64,000 nt of DNA from Pseudomonas sp. 14P_8.1_Bac3 (GTDB lineage: Bacteria; Pseudomonadota; Gammaproteobacteria; Pseudomonadales; Pseudomonadaceae): NCBI RefSeq assembly GCF_025466085.1, contig NZ_JANLOD010000050.1, forward strand, positions 1 to 64,000, given 5' to 3'. The position numbers and the translations under genes are program-made. Shown piece by piece: positions 8,484-18,082 of the stretch; the stretch's first letter is position 1; each line of letters opens with the position of its first letter. Below the pieces are notes generated by a model. It saw only the letters and a program-made list of their open reading frames with translations, was not told the origin of the DNA and did no database searches.

Positions 8484-8909
8484 ATGGCTGTTCAACGTAC
8501 TTTCTCCATCATCAAGCCTGACGCTGTTGCAAAAAACGTCATCGGCGAGATCACCACTCGTTTCGAAAAAGCAGGCCTGCGCGTTGTAGCTTCGAAACTG
8601 AAGCAACTGTCCAAAGCCGAAGCTGAAGGCTTCTACGCTGAGCACAGCGCTCGTGGTTTCTTCGGCGACCTGGTTGCTTTCATGATCTCCGGTCCGGTTG
8701 TCGTTCAGGTTCTGGAAGGCGAGAACGCTATCGCTCTGAACCGTGAGCTGATGGGCGCTACCAACCCTAAAGAAGCCGCTGCCGGCACCATCCGCGCTGA
8801 CTTCGCTGATTCCATCGACGCCAACGCTGTACACGGTTCGGACTCCGAAGCCGCTGCTGCTCGCGAAATCTCGTACTTCTTCGCCGCTACTGAAGTAACC
8901 ACTCGCTAA
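8484..8909 (+). CDS. ndk: Nucleoside diphosphate kinase
   Basis: Ndk transfers the gamma phosphate between nucleoside triphosphates and diphosphates through a phosphohistidine. The 141-residue protein starts MAVQRTFSIIKPDAVAKN and has the active-site histidine in NAVHGSDSEAAAAREI. GGAGTT ribosome site upstream. It lies between the isc operon and rlmN, as in other pseudomonads, and uses strongly biased codons, suggesting high expression. Confidence 0.98.
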   Translation: MAVQRTFSIIKPDAVAKNVIGEITTRFEKAGLRVVASKLKQLSKAEAEGFYAEHSARGFFGDLVAFMISGPVVVQVLEGENAIALNRELMGATNPKEAAAGTIRADFADSIDANAVHGSDSEAAAAREISYFFAATEVTTR

Positions 8910-8937
8910 GCATTGGCTTAAGAGTGAAGGTGAATCC

Positions 8938-10080
8938 ATGACTACATCGACTGTAAAAACCAACCTGCTGGGGCTGACTCAGCAGGAAATGGAAAAATTC
9001 TTCGACTCGATCGGGGAGAAGCGTTTCCGTGCCGGTCAGGTAATGAAATGGATTCACCACCTTGGCGTCGATGATTTCGACGCCATGACGAACGTCAGCA
9101 AGGCCTTGCGCGACAAGCTCAAGGCTATTGCCGAAGTTCGCGGTCCTGAAGTCGTCAGCGAGGACATATCCAGCGACGGCACCCGTAAGTGGGTGGTGCG
9201 CGTGGCGTCCGGCAGCTGCGTCGAGACCGTCTACATTCCCCAGGGCAAACGCGGCACCTTGTGCGTTTCGTCCCAGGCAGGCTGTGCCCTGGATTGCAGT
9301 TTCTGCTCCACCGGCAAGCAAGGTTTCAACAGCAACCTCACCGCCGCCGAAGTCATCGGCCAGGTGTGGATTGCCAATAAATCGTTCGGCAGCATCCCGG
9401 CGACCGCCGACCGTGCCATCACCAACGTAGTGATGATGGGCATGGGCGAGCCGCTGCTGAACTTCGACAACGTCGTGGCGGCCATGCATCTGATGATGGA
9501 CGACCTCGGTTACGGCATTTCCAAACGCCGTGTGACCCTGTCGACCTCCGGCGTGGTGCCGATGATCGATGAGCTGGCCAAGCACATCGACGTCTCCCTG
9601 GCGTTGTCCCTGCACGCACCGAACGACGCATTGCGTAACCAATTGGTGCCGATCAACAAGAAATATCCGCTTAAGATGCTCCTCGAGTCGTGCCAGCGCT
9701 ACATGTCGTCCCTGGGCGAAAAGCGCGTGCTGACCATCGAGTACACCTTGCTCAAGGACATCAACGACAAGGTTGAACATGCCGTCGAGATGATCGAGTT
9801 GCTCAAGAACATCCCGTGCAAGATCAACCTGATTCCGTTCAATCCGTTCCCGCATTCCGGTTACGAGCGTCCGAGCAACAACGCGATTCGCCGGTTCCAG
9901 GATCAGCTTCACCATGCAGGCTTCAACGTCACTGTGCGCACCACCCGCGGTGAAGACATCGATGCCGCGTGTGGCCAATTGGTAGGGCAGGTGCTGGATC
10001 GCACCCGTCGCAGCGAACGTTATATCGCCGTGCGCGAGTTGAGCGCCGAAAACGATATGGCGCAGAACGCCGCGAAATAA
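8938..10080 (+). CDS. rlmN: Dual-specificity 23S rRNA / tRNA m2A methyltransferase RlmN
   Basis: RlmN is a radical-SAM enzyme that methylates C2 of A2503 in 23S rRNA and A37 in certain tRNAs. The 4Fe-4S CxxxCxxC motif is in CALDCSFCSTG, and the cysteine needed to resolve the RNA-bound intermediate lies in EDIDAACGQL near the C terminus. 380 residues, family length. It begins 28 bases after ndk and precedes pilF by 17 bases. Confidence 0.97.
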   Translation: MTTSTVKTNLLGLTQQEMEKFFDSIGEKRFRAGQVMKWIHHLGVDDFDAMTNVSKALRDKLKAIAEVRGPEVVSEDISSDGTRKWVVRVASGSCVETVYIPQGKRGTLCVSSQAGCALDCSFCSTGKQGFNSNLTAAEVIGQVWIANKSFGSIPATADRAITNVVMMGMGEPLLNFDNVVAAMHLMMDDLGYGISKRRVTLSTSGVVPMIDELAKHIDVSLALSLHAPNDALRNQLVPINKKYPLKMLLESCQRYMSSLGEKRVLTIEYTLLKDINDKVEHAVEMIELLKNIPCKINLIPFNPFPHSGYERPSNNAIRRFQDQLHHAGFNVTVRTTRGEDIDAACGQLVGQVLDRTRRSERYIAVRELSAENDMAQNAAK

Positions 10081-10097
10081 ATCAAGAGAGGATCTCT

Positions 10098-10856
10098 ATG
10101 TCCCTGCGCTTCGCGCTGCTTGTGCTGTTGGCCAGTCTTTGTACTGGCTGCGTCCTTTCGGGCGATTTCAACCCGATGAAGACCAGCAAGGGCCGCGACG
10201 AAGCGCGTGTTGCCTACGTGCAACTGGGGCTGGGTTACTTGCAGCAGGGCATGACCGAGCGCGCCAAGGTGCCGCTGAAAAAGGCACTGGAGCTGGACAA
10301 TTCTGACCCTGACGCCAACGCTGCGCTGGGGCTGGTGTTTCAGGCGGAAATGGAGCCGGAGCTGGCGGACGAACATTTTCGCAAGGCGCTGTCCTCTCGG
10401 CCTAAAGATGCGCGAATCCTGAATAACTACGGCAGTTTTCTTTTCGAACAGCAGCGCTATAAAGAGGCTTACGAGCGCTTCGAGCAAGCCGCTGCCGATA
10501 CCCTGTATCCTGAGCGTTCACGAGTGTTCGAGAACCTGGGCATGACCGCTTCGAAGCTTGGTCAGCGCGACCTGGCCCAGCAGCAACTGGAAAAAGCCCT
10601 GCGTTTGAACCGTCAACAACCCCGTGCATTGCTGGAAATGGCTGAGTTGTCTTACGAAGACAGGCATTATGTGCCCGCACGTGACTATTACGACCGTTTT
10701 AGCCTGCTCACCGAGCAAAATGCACGTAGTCTATTGCTCGGCGTCCGGCTGGCAAAAGTGTTCGAAGATCGCGACAAGGCCGCCAGTTTTGGCCTGCAAC
10801 TAAAACGACTCTATCCCGGTACGCCGGAATATCAGCAATACCTGTCGGAGCAATGA
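10098..10856 (+). CDS. pilF: Type IV pilus pilotin PilF (PilW-like TPR lipoprotein)
   Basis: PilF is the outer-membrane lipoprotein that helps the secretin PilQ localise and assemble. The 252-residue protein has a short N-terminal hydrophobic signal ending in SLCTGC, a lipoprotein-type cleavage site, then about six TPR repeats (ARVAYVQLGLGYLQQGMTER is the first). The frame is open back to 9969 inside rlmN, but the ATG at 10098 with AGAGGA upstream gives the signal peptide, so it is chosen. It overlaps rodZ by four bases (ATGA). P. aeruginosa PilF has the same length and neighbours, as I remember them. Confidence 0.93.
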   Translation: MSLRFALLVLLASLCTGCVLSGDFNPMKTSKGRDEARVAYVQLGLGYLQQGMTERAKVPLKKALELDNSDPDANAALGLVFQAEMEPELADEHFRKALSSRPKDARILNNYGSFLFEQQRYKEAYERFEQAAADTLYPERSRVFENLGMTASKLGQRDLAQQQLEKALRLNRQQPRALLEMAELSYEDRHYVPARDYYDRFSLLTEQNARSLLLGVRLAKVFEDRDKAASFGLQLKRLYPGTPEYQQYLSEQ

Positions 10857-11908
10857 TGAAAGCGGCGCATCCCGAAGTTGTAGCAGCGAATCGCGTTAAT
10901 CCCGGTGAGACATTGCGCCAGGCCCGCGAAAGCAATGGCTGGTCGCTGGCCGAAGTGGCCCTCAAGCTCAACCTCACCGTCAATTCCCTGAGCAATCTTG
11001 AAGCCGGCGCTTTCGACAAGCTGCCTGGGCATACCTTCGCTCGCGGTTACATTCGCGCGTATGCCAAGTTGCTGGGCATGGACCAGACCGTTCTGGTCCA
11101 GCAGTTCGACCAATCCACCGGCACCGACTCCCAAGGCAGCAACGTCCACAGCCTGGGCCGTATCGAAGAGCCGGTGCGGGTGTCCCACACCATTTTGCGT
11201 ATTGTCAGCCTGTTGCTACTGATCGCCGTGATCGGCGGTGGTTTCGTCTGGTGGCAGGATCAAACCTCGCAGCGCGCCAAAGACGTGACCAGCCTGAGCC
11301 CGGAACACGTTGAAGTCGAAGGCGCCGACGGCACCACCCAGATCCATCCGCTGGACGAGCCGGAAGACCAGGCGGTCGCGGAAGGTCAGGCTGAAGGCTC
11401 GACGTCGCTGGCATTGCCGCAAGCCGAGAATTCCACTGAAGCACCGGCCGAAGCTGAAGCCACTACGCCCGCAACTCCAACGGCACCGGTTGCGCCGGCG
11501 CCCGCCGCACCGACCCACAACGCTGCGCCTGCGGCACCGGCGCACGGCACCGCCCCGGTTGTCACGACGCCGGTAGCGCCGACCGCTCCTGTCGTATCGA
11601 ACCCGCCTGCCAGCGCTTCGGTCACTCCGACCATTCCTGCTCCGGCAGCGGCGGCTCCGGTGGCCGGCCAGGGTCAGGTTCAACTGCAATTCACCGCTGA
11701 TTGCTGGACGCAAGTCACCGATGGCACCGGCAAGGTGCTGTTGAGTGGTTTGAAGCGTAAAGGCGAAAACGTCAGCGTCAGCGGCAAGCCGCCGTTCGCC
11801 GTGCGCCTGGGCTTCGCCCGTGGCGCGCAGGTCAGTTACAACGGACAGGTGGTTGATGTCGCTCCGTTCACCAGTGGCGAGACTGCTCGCCTGAAGTTGG
11901 GTCAATAA
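10853..11908 (+). CDS. rodZ: Cytoskeletal protein RodZ
   Basis: RodZ links MreB filaments to the inner membrane and helps set rod shape. The 351-residue protein has an N-terminal helix-turn-helix domain (TLRQARESNGWSLAEVALKL), one membrane segment near residues 113-133 (RIVSLLLLIAVIGGGFVWW), a long Ala/Pro/Thr-rich periplasmic linker (about residues 190-270) and a C-terminal beta domain (QLQFTADCWTQVTDGTGKVL). A second ATG three bases downstream could also be used. It overlaps pilF and is followed after three bases by ispG. Confidence 0.93.
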   Translation: MMKAAHPEVVAANRVNPGETLRQARESNGWSLAEVALKLNLTVNSLSNLEAGAFDKLPGHTFARGYIRAYAKLLGMDQTVLVQQFDQSTGTDSQGSNVHSLGRIEEPVRVSHTILRIVSLLLLIAVIGGGFVWWQDQTSQRAKDVTSLSPEHVEVEGADGTTQIHPLDEPEDQAVAEGQAEGSTSLALPQAENSTEAPAEAEATTPATPTAPVAPAPAAPTHNAAPAAPAHGTAPVVTTPVAPTAPVVSNPPASASVTPTIPAPAAAAPVAGQGQVQLQFTADCWTQVTDGTGKVLLSGLKRKGENVSVSGKPPFAVRLGFARGAQVSYNGQVVDVAPFTSGETARLKLGQ

Positions 11909-11911
11909 GTC

Positions 11912-13021
11912 ATGCACGGCGAATCTCCAATCAAACGTCGCGAGTCCCGCAAGATCTGGGTCGGTAACGTGCCTGTGGGCGGCGATGCGCCTATCGCTGT
12001 GCAGAGCATGACCAACAGCGACACCAATGACGTGGCTGCCACGGTCGCCCAGATCAATCGTCTGGAAGCCGCTGGCGTCGATATCGTGCGGGTGTCCGTG
12101 CCGGACATGGACGCCGCCGAGGCGTTCGGCAAGATCAAGCAACTGGTCAAAGTGCCGCTGGTGGCCGACATTCACTTCGACTACAAGATCGCCTTGCGCG
12201 TCGCCGAACTGGGTGTCGATTGCCTGCGGATCAACCCGGGCAACATCGGTCGTGAAGACCGCGTGCGTGCGGTGGTCGATGCCGCCCGTGACCGCGGGAT
12301 TCCGATCCGCATCGGCGTCAACGCCGGTTCCCTGGAAAAAGACCTGCAAAAGAAATATGGCGAGCCAACCCCGGCCGCGCTGGTCGAGTCCGCCCTGCGT
12401 CATGTCGAGCACCTTGAACGCCTGAATTTCCAGGACTTCAAGGTCAGCGTGAAAGCCTCCGATGTGTTCATGGCCGTCGCCGCCTACCGCTTGCTGGCCA
12501 AGGAAATCGTCCAGCCGCTGCACCTGGGCATCACCGAAGCCGGTGGTTTGCGTTCAGGCACAGTGAAATCCGCCGTGGGCCTCGGTATGCTGCTCGCCGA
12601 AGGGATTGGCGATACTATCCGCATCTCGTTGGCGGCCGATCCGGTCGAGGAAGTGAAAGTCGGCTACGACATTCTCAAATCCCTGCACCTGCGTTCCCGT
12701 GGGATCAACTTCATCGCCTGCCCGAGCTGCTCGCGGCAGAACTTCGATGTGGTCAAGACCATGAACGAGCTGGAAGGGCGCCTCGAAGACCTGCTGGTGC
12801 CGCTGGATGTCGCGGTCATCGGTTGCGTGGTCAACGGGCCGGGCGAAGCCAAGGAAGCCCATATCGGCTTGACCGGCGGCACGCCCAACCTGATTTACAT
12901 CGACGGCAAGCCGTCGCAGAAACTGACGAATGACAATCTGGTGGATGAGCTTGAACGCTTGATCCGCCAGAAAGCGGCCGAAAAGGTCGAGGCCGACGCT
13001 GCTGTAATCGCTCGCGGCTAA
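11912..13021 (+). CDS. ispG: 4-hydroxy-3-methylbut-2-en-1-yl diphosphate synthase IspG
   Basis: IspG (GcpE) is the 4Fe-4S enzyme that reductively opens MEcPP in the non-mevalonate isoprenoid pathway. The 369-residue protein has the three cluster cysteines in FIACPSCSRQNFD and VIGCVVNGPGEAKEA, and the TIM-barrel start IAVQSMTNSDTNDV. It follows rodZ by three bases, a neighbour arrangement conserved in gammaproteobacteria, and depends on the Fe-S machinery encoded upstream. Confidence 0.97.
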   Translation: MHGESPIKRRESRKIWVGNVPVGGDAPIAVQSMTNSDTNDVAATVAQINRLEAAGVDIVRVSVPDMDAAEAFGKIKQLVKVPLVADIHFDYKIALRVAELGVDCLRINPGNIGREDRVRAVVDAARDRGIPIRIGVNAGSLEKDLQKKYGEPTPAALVESALRHVEHLERLNFQDFKVSVKASDVFMAVAAYRLLAKEIVQPLHLGITEAGGLRSGTVKSAVGLGMLLAEGIGDTIRISLAADPVEEVKVGYDILKSLHLRSRGINFIACPSCSRQNFDVVKTMNELEGRLEDLLVPLDVAVIGCVVNGPGEAKEAHIGLTGGTPNLIYIDGKPSQKLTNDNLVDELERLIRQKAAEKVEADAAVIARG

Positions 13022-13058
13022 GCCCGACTGAAGAGCCGAACGAATTTAAGGATTTAAA

Positions 13059-14348
13059 GTGAGCAAGTCTCTGCAAGCCATACGTGGCATGAACGACATC
13101 CTGCCCGAGCAGACTCCCCTGTGGCGTCATTTCGAGGGCACCGTTGCGCGCCTGCTGGATAACTACGGTTACAAGCAGATCCGCATGCCGATCGTCGAGT
13201 TCACCGAGCTGTTCAAGCGCTCGATCGGTGAAGTGACCGATATCGTCGAAAAAGAGATGTACACCTTCGAAGACCGCAACGGCGATTCCCTGACCTTGCG
13301 TCCTGAAGGAACGGCGGCCTGCGTGCGTGCGGTGCTCGAGCACGGCATCACCGGTGGTGGCCAGGTGCAGAAACTCTGGTACATCGGCCCGATGTTCCGC
13401 CACGAACGCCCGCAGAAAGGCCGTTATCGTCAGTTCCACCAGATTGGTGTCGAGGTGTTCAACCTCGACGGTCCGGACATCGACGCCGAGCTGATCGTGC
13501 TGACCTGGCGCCTGTGGGGCGAGCTGGGCATCCGTGATGCGGTCAAGCTCGAGCTCAACAGCCTGGGCACCAGCGAATCCCGTGGTCGCTACCGCGAAGC
13601 GCTGGTCGAGTTCCTGTCTGCGCATCTGGACAAGCTGGACGAAGACAGCCAGCGTCGCTTGAAGACCAATCCGCTGCGGGTGCTGGACACCAAGAACGCC
13701 GAGACTCAGGCGATCCTGGTCGATGCGCCGAAAATGGCTGATTACCTCGACGACGAATCCCGCCTGCACTTCGAGGGCCTCAAGGCGCGCCTCGAGGCAG
13801 CCGGCATTCCATATGTGATCAACCCGAAGCTGGTGCGCGGCCTGGATTACTACAGCAAGACCGTTTTCGAATGGGTCACCGACAAGTTGGGCGCGCAAGG
13901 CACGGTATGTGCCGGTGGCCGCTACGACGGTCTGGTGGAGCAGATGGGCGGCAAGCCAACCCCGGGCGTCGGTTTCGCCATGGGCATCGAGCGTCTGGTG
14001 CTGCTGCTGGAAACCCTGCAACAGATTCCGCAAGAGATTTCCCGTCAGGTCGACGTTTATCTCTGCGCCTTCGGCGAGGCAGCCGAACTGGCGGCCCTGA
14101 CCCTGAGCGAGAAAGTGCGCGATCAGTTACCCAACCTGCGTCTGCAGATCAATGCCGGCGCCGGCAGCTTCAAAAGCCAGTTCAAGAAAGCCGACAAGAG
14201 CGGTGCGCTGTACGCGCTGATCCTCGGTGACGACGAAATGGCCCAGCAAGTGGTAGGTTTCAAACCCCTGCGTGGCCAGGGCGAACAACAAAGCATTGCC
14301 TGGGATGCGCTTGCTGCACACCTGGCCACCTGCGTCGTGCAGGGTTGA
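13059..14348 (+). CDS. hisS: Histidyl-tRNA synthetase
   Basis: HisS charges tRNA-His. The 429-residue class II synthetase opens with QAIRGMNDILPEQTPLWRH; class II motifs are visible as motif 2 MFRHERPQKGRYRQFHQ and motif 3 GVGFAMGIERLVLLLE, together with the histidine-specific segment LVRGLDYYSKTVFEW. An anticodon-binding domain follows from about residue 330. It lies 37 bases after ispG and 40 before yfgM. Confidence 0.98.
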   Translation: MSKSLQAIRGMNDILPEQTPLWRHFEGTVARLLDNYGYKQIRMPIVEFTELFKRSIGEVTDIVEKEMYTFEDRNGDSLTLRPEGTAACVRAVLEHGITGGGQVQKLWYIGPMFRHERPQKGRYRQFHQIGVEVFNLDGPDIDAELIVLTWRLWGELGIRDAVKLELNSLGTSESRGRYREALVEFLSAHLDKLDEDSQRRLKTNPLRVLDTKNAETQAILVDAPKMADYLDDESRLHFEGLKARLEAAGIPYVINPKLVRGLDYYSKTVFEWVTDKLGAQGTVCAGGRYDGLVEQMGGKPTPGVGFAMGIERLVLLLETLQQIPQEISRQVDVYLCAFGEAAELAALTLSEKVRDQLPNLRLQINAGAGSFKSQFKKADKSGALYALILGDDEMAQQVVGFKPLRGQGEQQSIAWDALAAHLATCVVQG

Positions 14349-14388
14349 AGCTGTCAAACAGCCGATTTAGCGATTAAGGAGTATTGGG

Positions 14389-15030
14389 GTGTCGAGTACC
14401 GAAGACGAACAGCTGGCGGATTTGAAGGACTGGTGGACACGCAACGGCAAGCCCCTGGTTACTGGCGGCCTGTTGGCGCTGGTCATCGTGTTCGGCTGGC
14501 AGGCCTTTCACAAGTATCAGAGCAATCAGTCGCAAGGCGCCTCGATGCTCTATCAGCAATTGCTCGAAACCACGCTGACGCCTGACGGCAAGCCTGATGC
14601 CGCCCGTGTTTCGGACCTGGCCGGCAAGCTTAACAGCGAGTTCGCCGGCACCGCCTACGCCCAGTACGGCAGCCTGTTCGTGGCGAAAGTCGCGGTCGAC
14701 AGCGGCAAACTGGACGACGCGGCCAGCGAGCTCAACGCTATCGTCGCCAAACCGGCCAACCCGGCACTGGGCGAAATCGCCCGTCAGCGCCTGGCACAGG
14801 TGCTGGCCGCGCAGAACAAGGCCGATGAAGCCCTGAAGCTGCTCGACGGCGATGCCGACAAGGCGTTCCTGGCCACTCGCGAAGAACTCAAGGGTGACCT
14901 GCTGGTGCAGTTGGGTCGCACCGACGAAGCGAACACGGCGTATCAAAAAGCCAAGGCGGCACTGTCAGATGAAGCGGCAGTCGGTGGCCTACAAATCAAG
15001 CTGGACGACCTGGCCAAAGGGGATGCGTGA
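14389..15030 (+). CDS. YfgM-like TPR inner-membrane protein
   Basis: A 213-residue protein of the YfgM / Tol-Pal-like TPR family, an ancillary factor of the SecYEG translocon in E. coli. It has a short cytoplasmic tail, one membrane segment (about residues 23-42, PLVTGGLLALVIVFGWQAFH) and four or five periplasmic TPR-type repeats. The start is GTG with AAGGAG upstream; MSSTEDEQLADLKDWWTRNG is the conserved beginning. It overlaps bamB by eight bases, and hisS-yfgM-bamB-der is a standard order. Confidence 0.93.
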   Translation: MSSTEDEQLADLKDWWTRNGKPLVTGGLLALVIVFGWQAFHKYQSNQSQGASMLYQQLLETTLTPDGKPDAARVSDLAGKLNSEFAGTAYAQYGSLFVAKVAVDSGKLDDAASELNAIVAKPANPALGEIARQRLAQVLAAQNKADEALKLLDGDADKAFLATREELKGDLLVQLGRTDEANTAYQKAKAALSDEAAVGGLQIKLDDLAKGDA

Positions 15031-16174
15031 CGTGATCCGTTGGAAACATGCAGCATTGCTGGCTCTGGCCATATTGGCCGCGGGTTGCAGCAGCAACAGC
15101 AAAAAAGAATTGCCACCGGCCGAGCTGACCGACTTCAAAGAAGAAGTGGTCCTGCAAAAGCAGTGGAGTCGTTCGATCGGTGACGGTCAGGGCGAAACCT
15201 ACAACATGCTGGTTCCTGCGATCGATGGCGATACCATCTATGCCGCCGACGTCACCGGCGTGGTGATGGCGATGGATCGCAGCAATGGCGACGTCAAATG
15301 GAAGAAAGATCTTGATCTGCCCGTGTCCGGCGCCGTTGGCGTGGGTTACGGCCTGCTCCTGATCGGCACGACCAAGGGCGAAATCGTTGCCATGGACGCC
15401 ATCAACGGTGAAGAGAAATGGCGCGCTCGCGTGTCCAGCGAAGTGCTCGCACCGCCGGCCAACAACGGTGATGTGGTCGTGGTTCAGACCCAGGACGACC
15501 GTCTGATCGGTCTGGATGCCGCCACCGGCAACCAGCGCTGGTTGTATGACAGCACCCCGGCGGTCCTGACTCTGCGCGGCACCAGTGCGCCGATCGTGAC
15601 CAACCGCTTCGCGGTGGCTGGCTTGTCGACCGGTAAAGTGGTCGCGCTCGATATTTCCAACGGCGTGCCGGTGTGGGAACAACGGGTCGCGATCCCGCAA
15701 GGTCGTTCCGAACTGGAGCGTGTTGTCGATATCGACGGCGGCTTGCTGCTGTCCGGCGGCACGTTGTACGTCGCCAGCTACCAGGGTCGCGTCGCGGCAC
15801 TGGACCTGGAAAGCGGTCGTCAGCTCTGGCAGCGTGATGCTTCCAGCTATGCCGGCGTAGCCCAGGGTTTCGGCACTGTTTATGTCAGCCTGTCTTCGGG
15901 CACGGTTGAAGGCGTCGACGAACGTTCCACCACAGCGCTGTGGAGCAACGATTCGCTGGCCCGCCGTCAACTGTCCGCGCCGGAAGTGTTTTCCAGCTAC
16001 GTTGCAGTCGGCGACATGGAAGGCTACCTGCACCTGTTGAGCCAGGTGGACGGTCGTTTCGTCGGCCGCGAGCGCATCGACAGCGACGGCCTGCGTGCCC
16101 GTCCGCTGGTGGTGGATAACACGATTTATCTGTATGGCAACAGCGGCAAACTGGAAGCCCTGACCATCAAGTAA
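15023..16174 (+). CDS. bamB: Outer-membrane protein assembly factor BamB
   Basis: BamB is the beta-propeller lipoprotein of the BAM complex that inserts outer-membrane proteins. The 383-residue protein has a lipoprotein signal ending LAILAAGCSSNS and eight PQQ-like blades, seen as recurring AxDxxTGxxxW-type repeats such as LDAATGNQRWLYD and LDLESGRQLWQRD. ATG at 15023 (MRDVIRWKH) is used; a GTG nine bases later sits at better distance from the AAAGGGG ribosome site and is a real alternative. Confidence 0.95.
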   Translation: MRDVIRWKHAALLALAILAAGCSSNSKKELPPAELTDFKEEVVLQKQWSRSIGDGQGETYNMLVPAIDGDTIYAADVTGVVMAMDRSNGDVKWKKDLDLPVSGAVGVGYGLLLIGTTKGEIVAMDAINGEEKWRARVSSEVLAPPANNGDVVVVQTQDDRLIGLDAATGNQRWLYDSTPAVLTLRGTSAPIVTNRFAVAGLSTGKVVALDISNGVPVWEQRVAIPQGRSELERVVDIDGGLLLSGGTLYVASYQGRVAALDLESGRQLWQRDASSYAGVAQGFGTVYVSLSSGTVEGVDERSTTALWSNDSLARRQLSAPEVFSSYVAVGDMEGYLHLLSQVDGRFVGRERIDSDGLRARPLVVDNTIYLYGNSGKLEALTIK

Positions 16175-16212
16175 GACTATGCTTGGGGTTTAACCCCCAG
16201 GCAGCGGCACTT

Positions 16213-16314
16213 CTGTAGGGGCGAGCATGCTCGCGATGGACGTCAACGATAACGCTGGCAGTCTGATTAATCGCGGTGTCATGACGTTTTTCACGAGCAT
16301 GCTCGCTCCTACAG
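16213..16314. repeat. REP inverted pair (REPIN)
   Basis: Arms 16213-16238 and 16292-16314 of the GAGCATGCTCGC type lie between bamB and der, just before a terminator hairpin. The right arm has CACGAGC instead of CGCGAGC. Confidence 0.88.
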
Positions 16315-16332
16315 ATTGCCGCCCGAGCACCA

Positions 16333-16356
16333 GCCGCTGCCTCGCAGCGGCTTTTG
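16333..16356 (+). terminator. Rho-independent terminator after bamB
   Basis: GCCGCTGC (16333-16340), loop CTC, GCAGCGGC (16344-16351), followed by TTTTG. It closes the hisS-yfgM-bamB transcript 30 bases before der. Confidence 0.8.
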
Positions 16357-16387
16357 TATTTTCTGAAATAACGAAGTGGAGAGCCGC

Positions 16388-17857
16388 ATGGTTCCCGTAA
16401 TCGCCCTGGTGGGCCGACCGAACGTCGGCAAGTCCACCTTGTTCAACCGCCTGACCAGGACTCGTGACGCCATCGTCGGCGACTTGTCCGGTCTGACCCG
16501 TGATCGCCAATACGGTGAGGCCAAGTGGCAAGGGCGTTCCTACATTCTGGTCGACACCGGCGGTATCTCCGGTGACGAGCACGGTATGGACGAAAAAATG
16601 GCCGAGCAGTCGCTGCTGGCCATTGAAGAAGCCGATGTCGTTCTGTTCCTGGTAGATGCCAAGGCCGGTTTCACCGCCGCCGACCAGATGATCGCCGAGC
16701 ATTTGCGCAAACGTAACAAGCGTTCGTACGTGGTTGCCAACAAGGTCGACAACATCGACCCTGAAATGGCCCGCGCCGAATTCGCCCCGTTGGGTATGGG
16801 CCACGCGATCCCGATCGCCGGCGCTCATGGTCGTGGTATCACCCAGATGCTGGAAATCGCCCTGAGCGACTTCCCGAAAGACGACGAGGAACCGGAGGAC
16901 GGCGAAGAAGAGGACGTTGCCGAAGGCGAGGAAGCCAAGCGCATTCCTGGCCCAAGCGAAAAAGACGGGATTAAGATCGCGATCATTGGCCGTCCGAACG
17001 TCGGCAAGTCGACCCTGGTCAACCGCATGCTCGGTGAAGACCGGGTGATCGTGTATGACCAACCCGGTACCACCCGCGACAGTATCTACATCCCGTTCGA
17101 GCGTAACGACGAGAAGTACACGCTGATCGACACCGCCGGTGTCCGCAAGCGCGGCAAGATCCACGAAGAAGTCGAAAAGTTCTCCGTGGTCAAAACCCTG
17201 CAGGCGATCAAAGACGCCAACGTGGTGATCTTCGTGATGGATGCCCGCGAAGGCGTGGTGGATCACGATCTCAACTTGCTGGGCTTCGCCCTTGAAGCCG
17301 GTCGTGCGCTGGTCATCGCGATCAACAAGTGGGACGGCATGACGCCGAGCGAGCGCGATTTCGTGAAGGTCGAGCTGCAACGTCGGCTGTTCTTCGTTGA
17401 CTTCGCCGACATCCACTTCATTTCGGCCCTGCACGGCACGGGCGTGGGCAACCTCTACGCCTCCGTACAGAACTCGTTCAAGTCCGCTGTCACCCGCTGG
17501 CCAACCAACCGCCTGACCCAGATTCTGGAAGATGCGGTCGGTGAACACGCACCGCCGATGGTCAACAACCGCCGGATCAAGCTGCGTTATGCCCACCTGG
17601 GGGGCGCGAACCCGCCGATCATCGTGATTCACGGTAACCAGATCGAAAAGGTGCCGAAGTCTTACGTCCGTTATCTGGAAAACACTTACCGTCGTGTGCT
17701 GAAGCTGGTTGGTACGCCGATCCGCATCGAGTTCAAAGGCGGCGAGAACCCGTATGAAGGCAACAAGAACTCGCTGACCGACCGCCAGGTCAACAAGAAG
17801 CGTCGCTTGATGTCGCACCACAAGAAGGCCGACAAGAAGCGTCGCGACAAGCGCTGA
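16388..17857 (+). CDS. der: Ribosome assembly GTPase Der (EngA)
   Basis: Der is the essential double GTPase that acts in 50S subunit assembly. The 489-residue protein has two GTP-binding domains, each with GRPNVGKST (about residues 9-17 and 202-210), DTGG / DTAG switch motifs and NKVD / NKWD specificity motifs, then a C-terminal KH-like domain (about 380-470) and a basic tail KKADKKRRDKR. ATG at 16388 (MVPVIALVGRPN) is chosen over an upstream GTG. A long acidic linker (EEPEDGEEEDVAEGEE) joins the two G domains. Confidence 0.98.
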   Translation: MVPVIALVGRPNVGKSTLFNRLTRTRDAIVGDLSGLTRDRQYGEAKWQGRSYILVDTGGISGDEHGMDEKMAEQSLLAIEEADVVLFLVDAKAGFTAADQMIAEHLRKRNKRSYVVANKVDNIDPEMARAEFAPLGMGHAIPIAGAHGRGITQMLEIALSDFPKDDEEPEDGEEEDVAEGEEAKRIPGPSEKDGIKIAIIGRPNVGKSTLVNRMLGEDRVIVYDQPGTTRDSIYIPFERNDEKYTLIDTAGVRKRGKIHEEVEKFSVVKTLQAIKDANVVIFVMDAREGVVDHDLNLLGFALEAGRALVIAINKWDGMTPSERDFVKVELQRRLFFVDFADIHFISALHGTGVGNLYASVQNSFKSAVTRWPTNRLTQILEDAVGEHAPPMVNNRRIKLRYAHLGGANPPIIVIHGNQIEKVPKSYVRYLENTYRRVLKLVGTPIRIEFKGGENPYEGNKNSLTDRQVNKKRRLMSHHKKADKKRRDKR

Positions 17858-17878
17858 TTCAAGGCGGCCCGTCCTGGC

Positions 17879-17966
17879 TGGGAGCGAGCCTGCTCGCGAT
17901 GGCAATCTGTCTGACACGTTGATTTTGCAGCTGTCGACGCTATCGCGAGCAGGCTCGCTCCCACAG
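17879..17966. repeat. REP inverted pair (REPIN)
   Basis: Arms 17879-17902 and 17941-17966 of the GCGAGCCTGCTCGCGAT type, directly after der. Confidence 0.9.
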
Positions 17967-17981
17967 GGGCGCGGGTAGAAG

Positions 17982-18008
17982 AAAGGGCGCTTTATGCGCC
18001 CTTTTTTT
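17982..18008 (+). terminator. Rho-independent terminator after der
   Basis: AAAGGGCGC (17982-17990), loop TTTAT, GCGCCCTTT (17996-18004) and a run of T. Terminates der upstream of the aminotransferase gene. Confidence 0.88.
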
Positions 18009-18082
18009 ATGGGCGCCGGATGGGCTATCCTCGGGCTCTCCCGCGCCGCCGTTAGAGCCGGGTGTAGAGCAGGGAATCACCG

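Noticed and set aside
12831..14033. 400-codon open frame on the minus strand
   Set aside because: Antisense of hisS and the end of ispG, with no recognisable domains.
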